Below are positions 1 through 13,400 of a stretch of DNA of 64,000 nt, piece by piece. Each line of letters opens with the position of its first letter. Within the stretch, counting starts at the first letter, position 1. The stretch covers positions 1-64,000 of the forward strand of contig NW_002476221.1 of the NCBI RefSeq assembly GCF_000189635.1, written 5' to 3'. The notes beneath the pieces were generated by a model, which was given only the letters and a program-made list of their open reading frames with translations, did no database searches and was not told where the DNA came from. A program made the position numbers and the translations under genes. The DNA is from Tetrahymena thermophila SB210. Its lineage: Eukaryota; Ciliophora; Oligohymenophorea; Hymenostomatida; Tetrahymenidae.

Positions 1-168
1 CCCCAACCCCAACCCCAACCCCAACCCCAACCCCAACCCCAACCCCAACCCCAACCCCAACCCCAACCCCAACCCCAACCCCAACCCCAACCCCAACCCC
101 AACCCCAACCCCAACCCCAACCCCAACCCCAACCCCAACCCCAACCCCAACCCCAACCCCAACCCCAA
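1..168. repeat. Telomere, (CCCCAA)28
   Basis: Twenty-eight uninterrupted CCCCAA hexamers occupy the left edge and stop abruptly at a unique AT-rich sequence (CAGATAAAAT...). This is the C-strand of the GGGGTT telomere known from Tetrahymena. The left end of the window is therefore a true chromosome terminus of a macronuclear chromosome. The tract has no variant repeats, as expected for telomerase-added sequence. The first gene's stop codon lies only about 530 bases inward. Confidence 0.99.
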
Positions 169-695
169 CAGATAAAATATAACTATTATTCTTCTAATTT
201 AAGTAATCTTTTTCATATAATTCTTCAAATTGTTAATAATTAAAGAAAATTTTTTGGAGTTTTTAGAATTTGATAATCTAAAATAGTCAAAAACAATATT
301 TATTTATTGTCAATTTTAAAAATTCAATTTTATTGATTGATAACAATCAAATTATTTACTATGATATTAATTAAAAATTATTTCTTCACTTATTTAATTA
401 GCAATATATAATTTGATTAGAGATATTTAATATAATAATTACAGAATGATTAAATTTTAAATACAAAAATCTTTTCACTAGAACAAAATTTAAAAATAAT
501 TTAAAGAAATTCTATGTATGCTTGTTAAAATATTTCTATATTTAAGAACGATTAAAATTAAACAAGAAATGATTATTGATTAAAATTTAATATTTAATAC
601 ACTAAAAAATATAAATATTGATAAATATAAAGTTGTTTTGTTATTAGTTTGTAAAATTGATATTATTCAAACCTTTTAAACTAGATTGCTTAATC
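169..695. other. Subtelomeric AT-rich DNA, no gene seen
   Basis: This is AT-rich sequence between the telomere tract and the stop codon of the first gene. I see no open frame with protein-like composition under the ciliate code and no repeat array. It probably holds the 3' UTR of the minus-strand LysM gene and the short subtelomeric spacer. Confidence 0.7.
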
Positions 696-1367
696 TCATT
701 TATATTTTTTATTTTTCTTATCCTTTTATTCTGCTTCTAAATCTTCATTGTAGTCTTACTATGCTTAGTTGATATCCCAGTCTGCAGCTTCTAAATATAT
801 TCTAGCTACCCTTGTCTACTAGTCTTTTCCTTAGAGTATTTTATGTTTGAAGAAGAAAATTAGCTAATCTTCGCGAGCTTTAACTGGATCTATTTCTAAG
901 TTGCTTAAGTTATTTGCTTTAGGATTTGGAATTTTTAATTCCTTCTTGTAGTAAATCTCATCAGAATGTAAATCATTTGCTACTTTAATGCGATGTTCAG
1001 AAACTTAGTATTATATAGAAATTCCTAATAAAGTATCTGTTGGTAAAATCTTGTGTATTATAAATTCCTAGTTATTTTAAGATTCAGTGTTTTATTGAGG
1101 TGCTATATTTATTTATCTTTGCTAGCCAAGCATATTTCCTTATTGTTAATTGCTATTGTTGCTATATGATATATTATTTTATTGATTTGCTAATAAAAAC
1201 TATTAACTTTCATCATTTAGAGTATTTATAGTTTCTAAATCATAATTTGAATTCTATATTTAACCATGTTGCTACTATCTAACAGGTATTCCCATCACAA
1301 TAGGCTGCTAGTAATTGATATTATGAAGCTCAATATTTTGCTATTAGTTCATATAATAATTATTCAT
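696..1367 (-). CDS. LysM-domain protein with UBA-like C-terminus
   Basis: This is an intronless reading frame of 223 residues under the ciliate code, ending in TGA. The first 100 residues are Asn/Gln-rich linker. Residues 103-148 form one LysM domain: HKILPTDTLLGISIQY, then a VANDL...ELKIP ending. This is the pattern of eukaryotic intracellular LYSMD1/2-type proteins rather than secreted chitin-binding LysM. Residues 176-209 (RVARIYLEAADWDINQAQQD) look like a UBA or UBA-like three-helix segment, followed by a Lys-rich tail. There is no signal peptide. The start was chosen at an AAAATG context at 1367. An in-frame ATG at 1484 could add 39 residues without an intervening stop. The function is unknown. 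LysM plus UBA-like suggests an adaptor that recognises a glycan-like or nucleotide-like ligand and ubiquitin, which is inference only. Confidence 0.85.
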
Positions 1368-2146
1368 TTTAGTTAGTTTAATTAAAGGAAGTGTGTAGTT
1401 TAAGATTATTGTTTTACAAATTTTTGCAGATTGTATTGTATTTATTATATTTTGTAAGTTCCTGATTAGATCAAATTTTGACATCAGACAAACTCAAGCT
1501 TCTTATAAGATTTAATAATAAATTTCTTATCTATCACAATTATTTTTTGAGAAAATAGTAGATATCAATAAGGAAATTCAAAAAAAAAATATATTCTTTT
1601 ATATAAAGAGAATTTCAATACAAACTTAGTTGAAATTATAAAAAATAAAATATTAAATATTAAATTTCCAAAAAAATTTTTTGGGGAAATTTAAATCAAA
1701 GAATTTGTTTGAAGTGAGAACGAACTATAGTTTATATAATAAAATATTAGAAATAGTAGAAAAATAAATAAAAGAAATTAACAAAAGAAATAATTATATT
1801 AGCTAAATATTATTTTTAATTTAGTTTTTGTCAAAATTTTATTGATACTATAATTTCACTTCTGAAAATATTAACTTACATGAAAAAATTTAATTTAAAA
1901 ATTTGCAAAAGAATACACACATCTAATCATATTTCACTCAAAAGTTAATTAGTTTTACAAAAAATACACTCTGATATTAAAATTTTCTATATAAATTTAT
2001 GATCAGTCAATAGTCAATGAGGAGTTAATCAATAAATGAGATTATTTTCATGGTGGTTATTAATTATAATTTTTCAGAGCATAAAGAATTAATTGGTTTT
2101 TGAAATTAATTTACTTAGTTATACTATAAGATGGGAGGTAGAAATT
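1368..2146. other. Intergenic AT-rich spacer
   Basis: This spacer lies between two minus-strand genes. Part of it (1368-1484) is an in-frame extension of the LysM gene. The rest is AT-rich with no protein-like frame. It presumably holds the promoter of the LysM gene and the 3' UTR of the Josephin gene. Confidence 0.6.
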
Positions 2147-2758
2147 TCAATTATTTTTAGCAATATCATTGCTTAATTCTTCTTTTCCTTGAATAATTTC
2201 ATTTTTGTTCTCATTAATATCTTAATTTATTTGTTAATCATAATCTACTTTTCTGACAATTAAAATTTAACCATTATTTTTCTTTACTTCTAACAAAAAG
2301 TCATATAAATCATCATTTGACATTATTTAAGCTGCATTTTATTTAGAATCTAAGTTATAAATCTCATTATTTATTACTTTTATAGTGAGCCAATGATGAG
2401 TATTGCATCCTATTATTTTATCAAAAGTGTTTTTATACTAAACATTTAAAATTAAGCCAAAAATATCATTCTTTTATTCTAAAAGGTTTAATTCTTTCAC
2501 ATCTTTTCTCATATCAAACCACTAAATTGTATGACCATTATTTTAAAGTGCCTTATCTATAACATTGATATCATAATTTCCTAGCTTAAATATATTTCTA
2601 TGAGGGTTGTAAATAAGATATTTAGTTTTTGTTAACTAATCGCAAATATCATCTAAATCTTTGCTTGTAAATTTTTTAGCTTAATAAAGGTTATTTAAGG
2701 CATGTTTAGCACAAAAAAGCATTTTTTGCTTTTCATGGTAAATTTTCCCCTCTTCCAT
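2147..2758 (-). CDS. Josephin-domain deubiquitinase (JOSD-like)
   Basis: This is an intronless frame of 203 residues. Residues 5-25 (KIYHEKQKMLFCAKHALNN) match the Josephin signature, with the catalytic Cys at about residue 16. The conserved AL...W.D.R segment follows. The catalytic His is in THHWLT (about residue 122) and the Asn/Asp of NLDS is at about 135-138, so the cysteine-protease triad is complete. The family removes ubiquitin. The size and near-absence of other domains resemble JOSD1/2 rather than ataxin-3, and no UIM or polyQ tract follows. The start ATG was chosen because the domain begins immediately after it. Upstream sequence stays in frame for about 33 codons (Lys-rich) until a TGA but has no ATG, so a further 5' exon cannot be excluded. 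Confidence 0.9.
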
Positions 2759-4374
2759 CTTAATTTTACTTTCTATTTCAAGAGCCGAATTCTTTTCTTT
2801 ACTTTTCTTACTTACTTTTTTCTTCTTTTATAAAAAATGATAAGATATATTATGTCAAATTTTATTTGCTTAAACTGATTAATCAAAGATCAAAAGGAAA
2901 TTAGAATATATTAAATTAATGTAAAATTTGTTAACTTTTGTTACGAAGTCTGTTTGCTAATAACAATAAAACATCCTTTATGATAAATTTATATTTAAAA
3001 AATTTTTTAGTTATTTCTTATATGAAAATATCATTTCTCCAATCAGATTAAGATTAATAAACACCTGCAAAATTGAAAGTATATAGGAGTAAATTATATC
3101 ATTCAATTTTTTCTAATTTTTTAAATATATTATTTTAATTTAAATTAATTAAAATTTTAGAATAAAATATTTAGATAAGGTAAATTTTTTTAAATCAGAA
3201 GCCTAACCTCTATCTAATCTGTATCACTTATTATTATTTTCTTAATTATGCCCCTATCAGATTATTATTTATTTTCTGATTGATAGTTAGGGTCTTCGAA
3301 ATTCAGCTTAATAATAATTATTCTGATAAACTATGCTATATTTTTTTTTTTAACATATTTTGAAATATGAGATGATTAAACTTATATTTTTAATAGATAA
3401 AAGAAATTAATTATAAATTTAATAAGTTATTTTTAATCATTAAAAATAATTTACCAGAATATTGAAGTATCTTACCTTATTAAATTTTTATAAAAGGTAA
3501 AAAATTTTATTTTATCAAAGTGATAATTAAATTAAATATTAATTTAATAAAACTCCATTTTTTTTTATTTTTTATCAGGCTTAATTCCAAACCATCTTAT
3601 CTTTCATTTGAGGAAATTCAATTATAGTAAATTAGATATGTTAAATAAGATATTATGAGATGTATGAAAATAATTGATTGCTTTTACAGAAAGTTGTAAA
3701 AATCTTAGAAGATAATTTTAAACTAAATTCAATAAATTTTTTTTATTATAAATTTAAATATTAAGAAAAAAATTAACATAATAGAAAAGTGTAACACTCT
3801 ATAATGAAATTTTTAATACAACTTATAATTAATTATATTGCTTTTATTAAAGATTTTTTAAAAATTATATTTTGAATCAAGTATTCATAATTTCATAGTA
3901 TTTATAAATAAATCTATTAATTTTGAAATAATTTAAATAAATAAATAATGAAATTTAGATAAATAAAATATTCTCTAAAATATATTAATTTCTTATTGTA
4001 AAAATTTTAAATATTATTGTAGAGGATTTTTGATATAAAAATCTGAGTAGGATATTTTAATATGGCTATTACATGACTTATTTAAATATGCTAGATGAAT
4101 TATATAGATAGATATTCAATAAGACTTTAAACTGGTTATGCTCATATTTAAAAGTTTGGTAAAATTTAAATTGAATTTAAGAAATTAGAATGTATGGTTT
4201 AACACCTTAATTATCTTTTTAAGATTAATAGAAGAAAGAGTGGGTAAAAGAAAAAGAAAAAAAGAAAAATAAAATAAATAATCAAAAAATAAATAAAGAT
4301 ATTTTTAATAAAGTTAAAAAAAATTAAAATAGGATTCGTTCATAAATATAATAAATCATAATCAAATAATAGTG
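2759..4374. other. Intergenic region between divergent genes
   Basis: About 1.6 kb of AT-rich DNA separates the divergently transcribed Josephin and N-myristoyltransferase genes, so both promoters should lie here. I see no coding frame. A less AT-rich patch near 3235-3290 contains an imperfect inverted repeat (CTATCAGA ... TCTGATTGATAG). Confidence 0.6.
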
Positions 4375-6329
4375 ATGGAGCAAGATAAATAAGAAAATTA
4401 ACCTACTGTTCCTGAAGAGGAAAAGAAACAAGTTTAAGAAGCCTAATAAGAAGTTCCTACTGAAAAGTAAAATAGAATTAATTGATTACAACTGATAAAA
4501 TTTTATTCCAATAGAAAAATCTTAAACATTTTATTAATTAATTACTTATAGTAACACTTTATTGTAGACTAACTAATGGTAATTCTGGAATACTTAGCCA
4601 GTTCCCAAGATGGATGACCCTTTTCCTGAAAATGTACTACATTATGAATATTTTTTGAAGATTATAATAAATTATAGAAATAAAATGATAATATAATTAG
4701 GTTATTTAACTTTTTCAATTTTTAAATTTAAACAGTCTGGTCCTATCGACGTCATTAAAAAGCCTGAAGATGTCCAAAAAGAACCTTACAACCTTCCTGC
4801 TGGTTTTGAATGGTGCAATCTTAACTTGAAGAACAAAGATGACCTTGATTAGGTATAGATTATTATAATAAGATTAAAATAAATTGAAGTAGCACTAATA
4901 AAATTAGCTTTGCATTAAAATTTACATTTAAATAACTTAAAGAGAAAATGTTGTTTTTTATCTCAAATTAATTGAAATGGCTTTTTAAGTTTATAGCTTA
5001 AAGATGTGCGCCAATTCATTTTATGCCACTTAAATATAAAATTATATTTAATTATTGTATTAAGGATTATTTTTAATTATTTCAAAGCTTTACACATTAT
5101 TAGTCGAAAACTATGTTGAAGATGACGACAATATGTTCAGATTTGACTACTCAAGAGAATTCTTAAGATGGGCTTTGTCTCCCCCTGGATAATACGAAGA
5201 TTGGTTAGCTGGTGTTAGAGTTACAAAAACTAAGAAATTAGTAGGCTTTATTTCTGGTATCCCAGTCCATATGGTTGTAAGAAAAAATTTTTAAAATTAA
5301 AACAAATAGCAAGATATTCAATCAAAATTTTAAACTAAAATCTATAATAGTTGCAAAAGAAGGATAATATTAAAATGACTGAAATCAACTTTTTGTGCGT
5401 TAATAAGAAGTTGAGATCTAAGAGATTAGCTCCTGTTTTAATTAAGGAAATTACTCGTAGAGTCAACATCAAGAATATGTGGTAAGCTGTTTACACTGCT
5501 GGTGTTCTCATTCCTAAACCCATTTCAATTGCTTAATATTTCCATAGATCTTTGAACCCCAAGAAACTTATTGAAGTAATTAATTTAATTTATTTTATAA
5601 TTTAAAATTTAATTTCTATTAAAATTCGAATAAGATTTTTAATAAATTTGTTAAATATTGTTTCTATTTTTAATTAATTGCGAACATTTTAAATAATAGA
5701 TTAACTTCAGTAGCTTAGGTAAGAATTAAACTATGGCTAGAGTTCAAAAGCTCTACAAACTTCCTGAAGAGACCACTATTTAGGGATTAAGACCTTTCAC
5801 TAAAAAAGATGCTGCTGCTGTTACACCTTTGCTTAACAAGTATTTGGAATAATTTGATTTATATCATTCATTCTCAGTTGAAGATGTCAAGCATTACTTT
5901 ACCCCAGTTGAAAATGTTATTTATTCCTATGTTGTTGAAAGTTAAGATAAGTAGATTACTGACTTCTTCAGTTTCTATTGCTTACCTTCTACTATTATTA
6001 ACCATCCTAAACATAACTAACTCAGAGCTGCTTATTCCTACTACCACTTCTCAACTGCTACTCCTCTCAAGGACCTTATTTATAATGCCTTGATCCTTGC
6101 TAAAAAGTATGACTTCGATGTCTTCAATGCTCTTAATTTAATGGAAAATACTTAATTCCTTGACGTAATATATTATTATTTAGAGTAATTATTTTTTTTT
6201 AAATTTTAATTAATTAATATATAGGAACTTTTGTTCAGCCCTGGTGATGGTAATTTACATTATTACTTATATAACTGGAGATTATCTGAATAATTCAAGC
6301 CCTCTCAACTCGGTATGGTTCTCGTTTGA
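4375..6329 (+). CDS. NMT: Glycylpeptide N-tetradecanoyltransferase (N-myristoyltransferase)
   Basis: This enzyme transfers myristate from myristoyl-CoA to N-terminal glycines of cytosolic proteins. Seven exons join in phase: 4375-4466, 4552-4633, 4736-4852, 5088-5276, 5351-5575, 5700-6164 and 6225-6329. Hallmarks in order are FWNTQPVPK near the N-terminus, [11 protein letters not shown], then [18 protein letters not shown] and [17 protein letters not shown]. These are followed by [20 protein letters not shown] of the acyl-CoA-binding core and YHFSTATPL near the end. The protein ends LGMVLV, close to the usual NMT C-terminus. The first 40 residues are Glu/Gln-rich, as in other eukaryotic NMTs. 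All GT and AG borders are canonical and phases agree throughout. Many glutamines are TAA or TAG codons. Confidence 0.97.
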
Positions 6330-7412
6330 AAAATCTAATAAAATTTAAATTTAAATAATTTAAAGTATAAATCAACTAAAATAATATTTAATTTAACATG
6401 TAAAATGTATTTTTGGTTTGCTTATTGTGTTATATAAATCTTTTTAGAAATTTATTAGTTTAAATTAAATCTTATTCATTTATTAAAAGCATTTTCAATC
6501 TTTATTCAAATATGTTTCAAATTGAGTTATAAATTTACTCAATAATTAATTTTTCTTTTTTTTGTTTTGTCCTGATTTATATCTTCATAAATATCTTAAA
6601 TGAAAAATAAACTTTTTTTTTGAGTGAATATCAATAGTTTTTTAATAAGTTTAGTTATAAAATGAGTTAAATCAGACACTTGAAAAATAAAAATATTTTT
6701 AATTATTTAGAAATTTTATAGAAAGAAATAAAATGAATGAAAATATAAAATTTCTTATTGAATTATTTAAATTAATTAATATATTTAATACAAAGTTTAT
6801 TTTAGTAAAAAAAAAACAAATAAGATGAATATTTTTTAAAGATAAAATCACTATTTATGCATTAAAGGTCAACAAAAATATATTTTTCTTTGGTTACTGA
6901 AGTCCAGAGATCAAAGATTATGTTAAAGTAAACTTTTTTTTTATTAATTTCCTATTAAATTTTTAAAAAATATGAAAAATTATTTAAGTCAAACAAATAA
7001 TATAAAAAATATTAGAAACTATGTTAAATTATTCATATTAAGTAATCAAATGAATGAGAATAAATAAATAAATATTATATAAAAATGAACTATTTTAATT
7101 ATTTCAACATCATGTACAAAGTTTTATTTGTATGTAAAAATAAAAAATTGAATTAAATAAATATATGAAAAATAAATTAAGACTGACATATAAAATTAAA
7201 AAAATAAGAAAATATTTAAAATAAATTTCTAATAAATTATATGAAATTGAAACAATAAAATAAAATGAATAAATTACATTTATTAATTAAAGAATTAATT
7301 TTCACATTTTATATACAATTTTATATGGGTAAGTAACATATATTTTAAATTAAATAAATCTATTCACAATTATTTTATTTATTTATTTATTTATTTTATA
7401 TATATATTTATG
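6330..7412. other. Convergent intergenic region
   Basis: About 1.1 kb of AT-rich DNA lies between the convergent 3' ends of NMT and the giant DUF4378 gene. Short ATTT microsatellite runs occur near 7375-7395. There is no protein-like frame and nothing resembling a tRNA. Confidence 0.65.
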
Positions 7413-10400
7413 TCATTTTTATTATAACTAATTATTAGTATTACATTATTCATTGAAAAGTTATAATTGATTATTAGATATTTTTCTAAACTCATTACAA
7501 GCTTCATATATTAGCAAATCAAATACCATTTGACTTAATTCGACCTATACTTCTGTTTATTCTTCATCATACAATATCCATTTTTCTTCATTTTCAATAA
7601 CCTATTATTTAGAATTTTAAATTAAAATTCTTTATTTTAATTAAATTTATTTTATTTACCTCTGCTGATAGCATACGATTTAGTCTATCTTCTTTAATTT
7701 ATTGAAGGTAATCTTCATCAAAATGAATTCCTGGTTAAAATTGTGAGTCTTCCTTATCTACTATTATACCACATAGACATGAAGACCACTCAATTACTTT
7801 TTCAGAAGCCTTTTGAAGAATTTTAGGAATATCTTATTATGAATGGGGTTTTTCAGATATTTTTTCATGTGTTATTTTCCATGGGAAAGGCTTACCTCTC
7901 AACCCATACATTCTTTAATAATCTAAAGCTTCATTAAAAGCTTCGAAAATTGCTTTATTATGTATACGCTCCAAGGTTTAAATCAAATTATCTCTTATCT
8001 TATCTTAGCTTGGCTAAATATTTCTTTTTCTTTCGATATCAGTGTACAATTTACCATCTAAAATAGGTTAAGTTGAATATGAAGATTCATCTGAAGTGTC
8101 TAATTAATCTTCTTATCCATCATACATATGAAGTAGCTTCAATAATTCTTCAGGCTATGGACCTAGCCAAGTATTTATGTGGGTTAAGAATTTTGTCTTG
8201 TAATCATTATCATCTAGTTTAAAATATTTATACTTTAGTTTAATTTACATAGCAAAAATATTTACTTGAAATATGAGTACTAACGGTGTGTATATATTCT
8301 TTGACAGTATTTAAATTAGTTTTAAACCCTTATCTTTAGATTACTATTTTTTAATAAAAATGTAAATTTAAATTATTAAACTGATAAAAATTATTTTACT
8401 TCTTTAATTCATTTAAGTTTATGGTTAGTTATTTTTATTTTCTCCATCTGCTTTCTATTAGCCTTATTATTAGCTAACTCTCTTTGATTGTATTGTTTAT
8501 ACTTCTTTATTAAAAATAATAAATATTATTTAAATTTTAAATTTAGGATAAAAAACTTTAAATTAGCTATTTAAATGTAAATAAATAGTCTATTGTTAGA
8601 ATAAAGAAAAAACTTACCATCAAATGCTTCTTTTAAGAGATCATTCAAAATGATACTAACAACATTTTCAGCTTCTTTTTCTGGTGCCTTTTAATCTTCT
8701 TTTTAAATGCTTGATTGTTTAATTTTTTATTACTAGATATATTGATTTTGTTATTCATTTAAAGATTCATCTTGCAAATGTTTTTATTAAGCATGATTTA
8801 GAGAAGCGCTCTTTGAATTAATTCTATTTTCCTTTTAATTAAAATGGTCACTCTCATCATCATCGAACTCCTCTATTTGATTTTCTTCTTGATCAATTTC
8901 AAATTTATTTAAATAGTGAGACTTATTATTTACACCTTACTATTTAGGTTCGTTTTCATGCATTTGGTCTTCTATTTTCAAGCATTAGCTTTAAGTTTGA
9001 ACTACTGGTATGTTTTCATTAGATTCAGTTTCACTTTGAGTTGGACTAACCTTTTAAAGTGGAGCATTTGATAGGCATTCACCTGGATTATATTAGTTAA
9101 TTAAATTTGATAACTTAATAAACCCGCCATTAATTCCTTTTTATGCATCTGGTACTATGAAATCTCCTCCTGATATATTTGGGTTATTTACTTAGTTTGT
9201 AGAGTCAGAATCTAGTGGTTTAAGATTTTGATAATTGTTTTAATACAGCTAGCTTGCTGAATCATCTAATAGTTCCATTTCATGAATGTTCAAATCAGAT
9301 GATTGGTTGTTATTATTATGAGCTTGAACCATATCATCAGATAATTCTTTGATTTCTTACAAGTGATGATTGTCTTTTTCTGCTGTAAGATAAATCTCGC
9401 TTACATTATCGATATCTTTACTTGTAGAATAAATTAAATCTGATCTATCACTTTTTGCATTTGAAAGTTTAAGGAAATTCTATGAGCCAGTTGCATAAGG
9501 TGCAGCAGATAACGAGCTCTAATTGTTATTAGGATTATAAATATTATTTGGAGCAGCACTTAGTGCACTATTATTATTGCTGACACTTTATACAGAGACA
9601 ATTGAAGAATTTTATTATACTGAGTATTACTTGATTTATTTTTGATAGAAATTACCACTTTTGTGATCACCAAGAAAATCATTTTGTAAATCAAAGTTGT
9701 TATCATTCTAGTTTTCACCTTCTTTTTAATTATTTTTTTAAAGCATAACTCCAACTCTTTTAGGTTATGGCAAATCATCTTCCCACTCAATAGATTAATT
9801 TAAATCTTCATCTCCTGAAATGTCAACTTCATGGTCTTCGCTTTATTTGCTATTTGTTTTTTCGACAGATCTTTAATCAATGCTACCTTTTTCATTAGAT
9901 TGTAACAATTTTTTCTTATCAGAACTTGGTCTACTTTAAATATTGACACTAGCTGCTGATAGTTAATTTGGGGTGTTGTTAATCTACTAATTATAATTAT
10001 CAGCTTTATTAAAGGGTGGTAGATCGTGATCTTCAATCGTTTCTATTGATGATGTTTATTATGAAGGTTAATGAGAACCAGAACGGTTTAAGCTTCCTTT
10101 TCTTTGCTAAATAAGATCGCTATTATTATTGGCACCATTTAAAAAGTTCTTACTAGATTCATCAATATATTTTAGATCTTAACTATCCTAAGAGTTATAT
10201 CTAACTTTAGAATTAGAATCAGTGTTTTTTATATTAATTTAAATGTTATTCATTCCAATTTGTGGATCTCTATTGTTATTTTCTTAATTATATTTTATTA
10301 GATTAGAGCGCAAAGAGTTTTAAGAACTCTATTATACTGATGAGGAGTGTAGACTTTCAAAGTCATCCTCTTAAAATCCCTCTGGAGAGCTATTAGGATT

Positions 10401-13400
10401 TCTCTTAGAGCTAAGACTGCTTTACCCACCTCTTTTCTTTTCAAATTAAAGATTCTTCTTTTCCTCATCTGTAAGAGGACGAGCTTCTACATCTTTAACG
10501 TTTTTACTGTTAAAAGACTTCTAGCTGGCTTGATTAGAGGCTTCATCTAAATTTTAAAGTTGATGTTAAGACTTATCTTTTGATAATTTTCTTAAAGATT
10601 GAGAAGAAGATATATTGTTGTTGTTATTGTTATTAGAGTTTATGTTAGGATTGCTTAAATTATTACGACTGCTACCACTGCTATTTGCTAAGCTTTAAGC
10701 AGCTCCAGTGTGAGTGAGTTAATTATTATTTGGTGTATTTTTTAAATTAGACTTATTTATTTTTTTTAAGTCTGCAAATATTTGCTGATTCGTTTAGTCA
10801 TATGATGAGCTGCAATCAAAGTCATCTATGACTTTAATATTGCATGAAGATTCAGAATCTGGAGTACAAGCGGCTAATAAAATTTCATGTTATTGTTTCT
10901 TTTTATGATGTTTTTAAATATCTTTGTTTTGCTATTACTAAGCAGATGCTGGGATTTATTAAGGGTGAGGATGATGATGGTGGAGATAATATCTATGGGA
11001 TGAAGAAGCTGAAGAATTCATATGGTCTTCTTCTTCGCTTAAAGAAACACGATATATATCAAAATCTGAATTAGGTAATAAATTTTTATACGAATTAGAT
11101 GATAAAACAGCTTTTTTCTTCATTTGCTTTGAAAATTCAATGTCACGTTAGGTCTTTTTAATAGTTTCTTCAGTGCTAAGGATGGTCTTTTGCATACTTA
11201 GTTTTGTTTTTTCTATTTATTGCTATTCTTTGCTCACCCATTTTTCCAATTCTTACTGTTTACGATAGAATGATTTTGGAGATATTCTTTATTTGTCAAA
11301 CATGTTTTAAAGCTTTTTATTTTTTGCTTCTCTTCTTACATTTAGAGCTTATTGAGCCACATCAAAAATATGGTCTATCTTATCCATTTACAGAAGTTCT
11401 TTTAATTTACGATCATCAAATTACTCGCCAAACGAGTTTTACTCAAAAATAGATTTTATTTAATGTTCACTAGATCCACGGACAGATTCTTCACCATCTG
11501 TAGAATGTGTATGAACTCTCATAAGGTGTTTTTAGACCATGGAATAAGAAACACTAGGACTTGTGCATGAACTGATAGATTATTCATCTCCTCCTATGTT
11601 TTATTTTTCACTATTTTCTTATTCATCATAAAAATTCATTCTTTAGCCAGACTATTATTTATCATTCATAGCTTTTTACTTAGATTGCATAGTATTTTGT
11701 GATTATTATTTTAGCTATTTTGTTTATTCACTTCCACTTGTTAAATTCTTTTAAGTATTAGTAGCATTACTACCACTGTTAATATTATTGTTGTTTAAAA
11801 AGTCATCTTCAAATCTATATTAATATAAAAAAATTTAATTAAATTTAAATTAATTTGTATTAATTACCTCATTTTATCCTCTGAAATGTTATTATTGTTT
11901 CTTGAAAGGTTGTTTAGATTACTGTTAGTAGTTAACTAGTTAGAATTGTTGGTATCCTATTGTTTAATTGTATTATTTTCACCTAATTCTTTAGATTTTC
12001 CTTCTTCTTATTCCTATTGAACAGTTTCATTTCTGAAATAGCTTTCTGTGATTTTATCAACATCAATTTTCAAGTCTTTTTTTCTTTATTATTTTTAACT
12101 TTTTTCACCAGATTATACATTTATTTTATTTTAATCTTCACTATTTCTACCAAACTAACCCTTTTCATTACCAATTACTTATTTTTCATAAGGTTGAGGT
12201 AAGTCAAATTTAAAAGGAGAGTCTTTCTTTTATTTAAAATTTTGTTGGTTTTCTTAATTTTTACCATTAAACTTTTAGGAGCTGTTACTATCTATTGAAA
12301 CAAATTTTTCATCTGCTTCATCTACTGAAGAAATTTAATTTGAAAATTATTGTTATTTTTAAATAGGTTTCTTATTAGATTATTGCTAAATACTACTGTC
12401 AGCTAAGGATTCTTATTCTTAGTATAAGCTATTTTCCTTTTATTTAAAAATTAGATTTAATAAAATAATTAAAATAACAGTTTGTTTATTTACCTTAAGC
12501 TGTTAATTATATTCTAAGTATTTCCTATTTATTTCACTTAACAATTTCATTTGTTCTGCTGCTTCTTTAGGAATACTTCCTTAGTTTTGAAGGTCATTTA
12601 GTAGGGCTATCATTTAATTCCATTTTTGAGCTTCTTCTTCTTTTATTTTAGTTATTTCATTTTCATATTGCTGCATCATGCTTTTAGACATACTATTTAC
12701 TGATGTGTTGTGACTCTTTTTTTATGAATTTTCTTAGTATGAAGATTAATTTTAGTTAAAGCTATTTTTATTATTTTAGCTAGAAGGCTATCTAGAATGT
12801 TAAACGCTAGAGTAATTGCTTTAATGCTCTGAATTTTCGCTCATAAAGGTATTACTGATTTCAGGAATAGCATCAATCCTATTAAGTTCATCATTCAATT
12901 TTTCTCTTAAAAATTCAGTGCTGCTTTTATCTCTTCTCTTTTTATTATTAGCACTACTGCTCTAAATATTCGAAGTCATGCCTTTAGTCATATCTAAGAA
13001 ATCGCTTTTATCAAATTCTTTAACAGTTACAAGACTTCTTTGATGCTCATTAATTTCCTTAAATAATAAAGTATTATTCTACTACGGATCATTCAATCCA
13101 ACTAAATCATTTACTCCTCCTCCCTAATTTTCATCTAAATCATCTTAATTAAGATACTTTTTATCTTCTGAGCTCATTTAATATCTTTGCTATCCTCCTG
13201 CTATTAAGTTATTTAATTTTTAAGTATCTAAAGCTCCTGATGTCATCAAGAAATTTTGGCGTTGATAATTGCTATTTTGAATAGTTTAATTCTCAAATAT
13301 TTCGTTAGAGCTTCCTCCTAGAACTTACATATCAGTTTCCTTTTTTTATATTTATATTAATTTAAATAAAAATTAACAAATTTAGTAATTATTTATTACA

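Noticed and set aside
5809-6093. 94-residue plus-strand ORF
   Set aside because: It is a shifted-frame shadow of NMT exon 6, whose true frame carries family motifs.
9560-10036. Minus-strand ORFs of 76 and 78 residues
   Set aside because: They are out-of-frame fragments inside the giant gene. The ciliate-code frame runs through this region without TGA.
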